This document shows, piece after piece, positions 61,801 to 64,000 of a DNA stretch of 64,000 nucleotides. Made by a program: the position numbers and the translations under genes. The notes below the pieces were generated by a model that searched no databases, was not told where the DNA came from, and saw nothing but the letters and a program-made list of their open reading frames with translations. Within the stretch, counting starts at the first letter, position 1, and the number at the start of each line of letters is the position of its first letter. The stretch is from NCBI RefSeq assembly GCF_001653565.1, contig NZ_LYPB01000077.1, positions 62,001-126,000 on the forward strand. Reading direction: 5' to 3'. The DNA comes from Paenibacillus oryzisoli (lineage in GTDB: Bacteria; Bacillota; Bacilli; Paenibacillales; NBRC-103111).

Positions 61801-62217
61801 GAGGTATACAACAACATTGGGAATCTCGCTTTAGGCAAAACGTATAATGCATCTACGATATGGAATGCCTCTTATTCGGCCGCAAATGCGTTCGATGGAG
61901 ATACCACCAATGCGTCCCGCTGGTCAGCATCGAGTGGTTCCCTAAATAACCAATGGATCAGCGTCGATTTGGGTGCCGCCACCACGTACAATCAGGTAGT
62001 AATCAAAGAAGTCACGTTCCAGCGAGTAACATCTTACAAGCTCCAGTCATCGAGCGATGGCACTACCTTTACGGACATTGCTGGAACATCGGGAACGGCA
62101 ATCGGTACCAATAAAACGATCAACTTTCCCTCCATTTCATCCAGATATATGCGACTTTATATCAATACGGCAAGCGATACTCCGACGATAAACGAGATGG
62201 AAATGTATAATCAGTAG
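58894..62217 (+). CDS. Secreted enzyme of unassigned family with FN3 and F5/8 type C modules
   Basis: A 1,107-aa exported protein. Signal peptide of about 45 residues (QNH-type end, ASAAG). The N-terminal domain (about 50-430) is mostly helical with conserved-looking aromatic and acidic clusters (GENIKAMGLMYELTYD, GDSIGHLAYCGRLIL, LLGGEDSNHGALDISGFYRA). This fits an alpha/alpha-barrel glycosidase or lyase, but I cannot name the family. The rest is modules: FN3 (about 433-525), F5/8 C (526-657), FN3 (659-750), FN3 (752-842), F5/8 C (845-974) and F5/8 C (976-1107). The F5/8 C (CBM32-like) domains should bind sugars. ATG 58867 is in frame, but AAGAGGG serves ATG 58894. It is followed 50 nt later by the GH8 gene with the same modules. 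Confidence 0.7.
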   Translation: MSASIISYNKKKPYGFTFSQKQLILFGLMFAFLIGMFQGNHASAAGPMVVDSFDGPITQNEINSFKSYIQTVEPVVWPNTGSMQSEYAQGKSGENIKAMGLMYELTYDTEILDRMIYFCDVLLSQRNDILPAPYGQRTVWTNTIAPVWPGNNAGTASADSANGDSIGHLAYCGRLILQTPGIANTMVPIGDAYGHGATYLQRANTFITEADYVVSQFLFPKLLDLSRGNKLYFQTQSPYMPGGVFPWNQQMMITYGLQNLAAAHAIKGDNPSLVSQYDGIVQTNLNWFFSDNSAKQTYTDSKGNTAYNWGYNPTLLGGEDSNHGALDISGFYRAFLIGRYGITASMMTPFANMYADVMMRGPGDYAGRVDGTDGTGHGAPTTYPRSGNLQLAALRPDVYYTLANATMPNMTSTTMASFARLMYVKNQRYTGSDTQAPTTPTNLTATALSSSQINLSWTASTDNVAVTGYNVYRGATLVGTSTTTSFTETGLSASTAYSYTVKAKDAAANLSGASNTASATTLVSSGNLALGKTYSASTTWSTSYLGDKAFDGDAATRWSASSGSFNNQWISVDFGASTSYNQIVIKEISFPRVTAYKLQSSTDGTTYTDIAGTTGTTIGSNKTISFSNVSSRYVRLYITSASNIPNIEEMEVYGTSGTDTIAPSAPSNLIANAASSSQINLSWSASTDNVGVTGYNVYRGTTLVGTSTTTSYNDTGLSASTAYSYTVKAKDAAANVSGASNTASATTQAPSDTQAPTTPTGLTATAASNSQINLSWTASTDNVGVTEYNVYRDGTLVGSSTSPSYSDTGLTASTAYSYTVRAEDAAANLSAASNTANATTQSGGGNLALGRTYNASTIWSATYPAANAFDGSSATRWSASSGSLNNQWVSVDLGAATSFNQVVIKEITFQRVTAFKLQSSSDGTTYTDIAGTSGTTIGASKTINFTGVNARYLRLYVTTASAVPTIDEIEVYNNIGNLALGKTYNASTIWNASYSAANAFDGDTTNASRWSASSGSLNNQWISVDLGAATTYNQVVIKEVTFQRVTSYKLQSSSDGTTFTDIAGTSGTAIGTNKTINFPSISSRYMRLYINTASDTPTINEMEMYNQ
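60190..62214 (+). repeat. Coding repeats: three FN3 and three F5/8 type C modules
   Basis: FN3 units at about 60190-60465, 60868-61140 and 61147-61420; F5/8 C units at about 60470-60864, 61427-61815 and 61819-62214. Long DNA stretches are nearly identical between copies, for example around the AACAATCAATGGAT-type segment of each F5/8 unit. Another FN3 (about 63570-63838) and the start of an F5/8 unit (63845 on) lie in the next gene. Confidence 0.85.
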
Positions 62218-62266
62218 GTCAATTGTCTCTTTTATCTGCGAACAAACTTGAAGTGGAGGTAGTAGC

Positions 62267-64000
62267 ATGGATGAGATCCGAGTAAGACCTGTCAAGAACA
62301 GGAGGAACAAGTGGTCAATTGCTGTGATATGCGTTACCCTTTTTATGGCACCCCTTCTTTCGCCGGCTTTCGAGCAGAGTGCCCATGCGGCAGGTGAGCA
62401 AAAGCCTTTCCCACAACAAGTCAACTATCCTGGGATTATTAAACCGGATCATATTACACAGACTCAAATGAATGCTGATGTCGCAGCGTACTATACCTCA
62501 TGGAAATCAAGCTATTTGAAAAACAACTTGTCCTCTTTGCCCGGTGGATACTATGTGAAAGGGGAAATAACCGGAGACACTGATGGGTATGTACCTCTAG
62601 GCTCTTCCGAGGGTCAAGGATATGGCATGGTTATTACGGCGTTAATGGCAGGCTATGATGAGAATGCCAAAACGATTTATGACGGTCTTTTTAAAACAGC
62701 TAGAGCTTATAAAAGTGTGCAAAATGCCAACCTCATGGGGTGGGTGGTAGCGGATAACACAGGCGCACAGGGACATTTTGACTCCGCGACTGACGGCGAT
62801 ATGGATATTGCTTACTCCCTAATTCTTGCTCATTATCAATGGGGTTCAGCTGGAACGATCAATTACTTAGCGGAAGCCCAAAAGATGATTACAGATGGTA
62901 TTAAAGTCAGTAACGTAACGACTAATAACCGATTGAACCTTGGCGATTGGGATGGTAAAAGTGTCTTGAATACGAGACCGTCTGATTGGATGCTCTCTCA
63001 TTTAAGAGCCTATTATGACGTTACTGGTGATCAAACCTGGTTGAATGTCATTAATAATCTGTATAGTGTTTACAGTTCGTTCAGCACTTCCTATTCACCA
63101 AGCACAGGCCTGATTTCGGATTTTGTTGTTGGCAATCCGCCTCAACCGGCTCCCACTAATTATTTGGATGAGTTTCCTGAAACGAACGAGTATAACTATA
63201 ATGCGGCACGTGTACCGCTCCGAATCGTTATGGATTACGCGCTCTATGGAGATGTGAGAGGTAAAACAATTGCTGATAAAATGGCTGTTTGGATTAAAGC
63301 GAAAACAGGCGGTAATCCGAACAATGTGAAAGACGGTTATAAGTTGGATGGAACCGTGACCGGTTCTGCTAGCGGACCAGCAGGCGTTTTCGTCTCTCCT
63401 TTCATTGCAGCAGCCGTTACGAACAGCAGCCATCAAGCCTGGATTAATGCGGGATGGGATTGGATGAAAAGTCATAAAACAGGCTACTATGACGAAAGCT
63501 ATACGTTGTTAAACATGCTTTTCATCTCAGGGAACTGGTGGAAGCCAGTAGCAGGAGGCACTACGGATACGCAGTCGCCAACGGCACCAACGAATTTGAC
63601 GGCATCACCAGTTTCAGGCAGTCAAATCGATTTGAGCTGGGCGGCATCAACAGACAATGTAGGCGTAACGGGCTACGATGTATTTCGTGGAGCTGCGCTT
63701 GTCGGATCTTCGACGACAACTTCGTTTACCGATACGGGACTCACTGCATCGACCACATACAGCTATACGGTAAAAGCAAAGGACGCTGCAAGCAATGTTT
63801 CTGCTGCTAGCAATACGATCAGCGCAACGACGTTGGCAGCAGGGGGTAATCTTGCATTGGGCAAAACATATAGTGCCTCAACCATATGGAATGCGTCTTA
63901 TCCTGCCGCAAATGCATTCGATGGAGACATTTCCAATACGTCCCGTTGGTCCGCATCAAATGGTTCCCTGAATAACCAATGGATCAGCATCGATTTCGGT
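62267..64000 (+). CDS. GH8 endoglucanase-type enzyme (3' end outside window)
   Basis: 578 codons are visible without a stop; the frame runs off the right edge. Signal peptide to about residue 42 (SAHAAG). The GH8 catalytic domain (about 45-420) has the catalytic acid Glu115 in SSEGQGYGMVIT and the conserved acidic cluster ATDGDMDIAYSL (Asp176-Asp180), plus RLNLGDWDG and SDWMLSHLRAYY. GH8 enzymes of this type cleave beta-1,4-glucan, lichenan or chitosan. An FN3 module follows, then the first part of an F5/8 type C module, both very like those of the preceding gene. GGAGG lies 7 nt before ATG 62267. It is probably co-transcribed with the enzyme at 58894 and under the same catabolite control. 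Confidence 0.92.
   Translation, partial: MDEIRVRPVKNRRNKWSIAVICVTLFMAPLLSPAFEQSAHAAGEQKPFPQQVNYPGIIKPDHITQTQMNADVAAYYTSWKSSYLKNNLSSLPGGYYVKGEITGDTDGYVPLGSSEGQGYGMVITALMAGYDENAKTIYDGLFKTARAYKSVQNANLMGWVVADNTGAQGHFDSATDGDMDIAYSLILAHYQWGSAGTINYLAEAQKMITDGIKVSNVTTNNRLNLGDWDGKSVLNTRPSDWMLSHLRAYYDVTGDQTWLNVINNLYSVYSSFSTSYSPSTGLISDFVVGNPPQPAPTNYLDEFPETNEYNYNAARVPLRIVMDYALYGDVRGKTIADKMAVWIKAKTGGNPNNVKDGYKLDGTVTGSASGPAGVFVSPFIAAAVTNSSHQAWINAGWDWMKSHKTGYYDESYTLLNMLFISGNWWKPVAGGTTDTQSPTAPTNLTASPVSGSQIDLSWAASTDNVGVTGYDVFRGAALVGSSTTTSFTDTGLTASTTYSYTVKAKDAASNVSAASNTISATTLAAGGNLALGKTYSASTIWNASYPAANAFDGDISNTSRWSASNGSLNNQWISIDFG

Noticed and set aside
1..64000. CRISPR arrays, tRNA, rRNA, IS elements, integrases, prophage genes
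   Set aside because: None found by eye. The repeats seen are either coding modules, the DPTT linker or short intergenic repeats without CRISPR-like spacing.

Overview
The window looks like a chromosome segment of a Paenibacillus-type bacterium (Bacillota, Paenibacillaceae). The signs are purine-rich Shine-Dalgarno sites, sigma-A promoters, lipoprotein sugar-binding proteins, sugar ABC transporters paired with YesM/YesN-type two-component systems, an SLH-anchored surface enzyme, and a CheY very close to the Bacillus type. This is inferred from gene style; no marker gene allows species assignment. No rRNA, tRNA, CRISPR array, insertion sequence or phage gene was seen.

Region 1 (1-9.5 kb), signalling: the end of an AT-rich sensor kinase, then cheX-cheY with a terminator, then an unknown 134-aa protein, a methyl-accepting chemotaxis protein, CheW, CheA and a REC-PAS-GGDEF-EAL protein. 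No cheR or cheB is present. The layout suggests a chemosensory array whose CheA feeds a cyclic-di-GMP enzyme as well as CheY.

Region 2 (9.5-27.2 kb), first polysaccharide locus: two related secreted parallel beta-helix enzymes (the second about 1,780 aa and SLH-anchored), two ABC permeases, a histidine kinase/AraC response regulator pair, a substrate-binding lipoprotein and a cytoplasmic GH115-like protein. Four promoters here carry the same GAAAGA-type element 47-49 nt before the -10 box, probably the operator of the local response regulator. An unrelated acetyltransferase gene with its own promoter ends the region.

Region 3 (27.2-42.4 kb), second locus: a repeat-bearing intergenic stretch, a secreted clan GH-D enzyme with two CBM35-like domains and a FIMAH tail, a convergent kinase/regulator pair, two permeases, a binding protein, a cytoplasmic enzyme with the same catalytic core as the secreted one, and an alpha/beta-hydrolase (possible deacetylase). 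The promoters of the secreted enzyme and of the transporter share a two-part operator different from that of region 2.

Region 4 (42.4-58.7 kb): a binding protein, a broken GH95-family gene, and two successive blocks of response regulator, kinase and two permeases. The second block ends in a binding protein and a one-component AraC regulator. No ABC ATPase is encoded, so the five transporters probably share an ATPase encoded elsewhere (MsmX-like).

Region 5 (58.7-64 kb): two secreted enzymes built with the same FN3 and F5/8 type C modules. One has a catalytic domain I cannot place; the other is a GH8 endoglucanase-type enzyme cut by the window end. Together the loci describe outside-cell depolymerisation of plant-type polysaccharides, uptake of oligosaccharides and their final breakdown in the cytoplasm, each locus with its own sensor.
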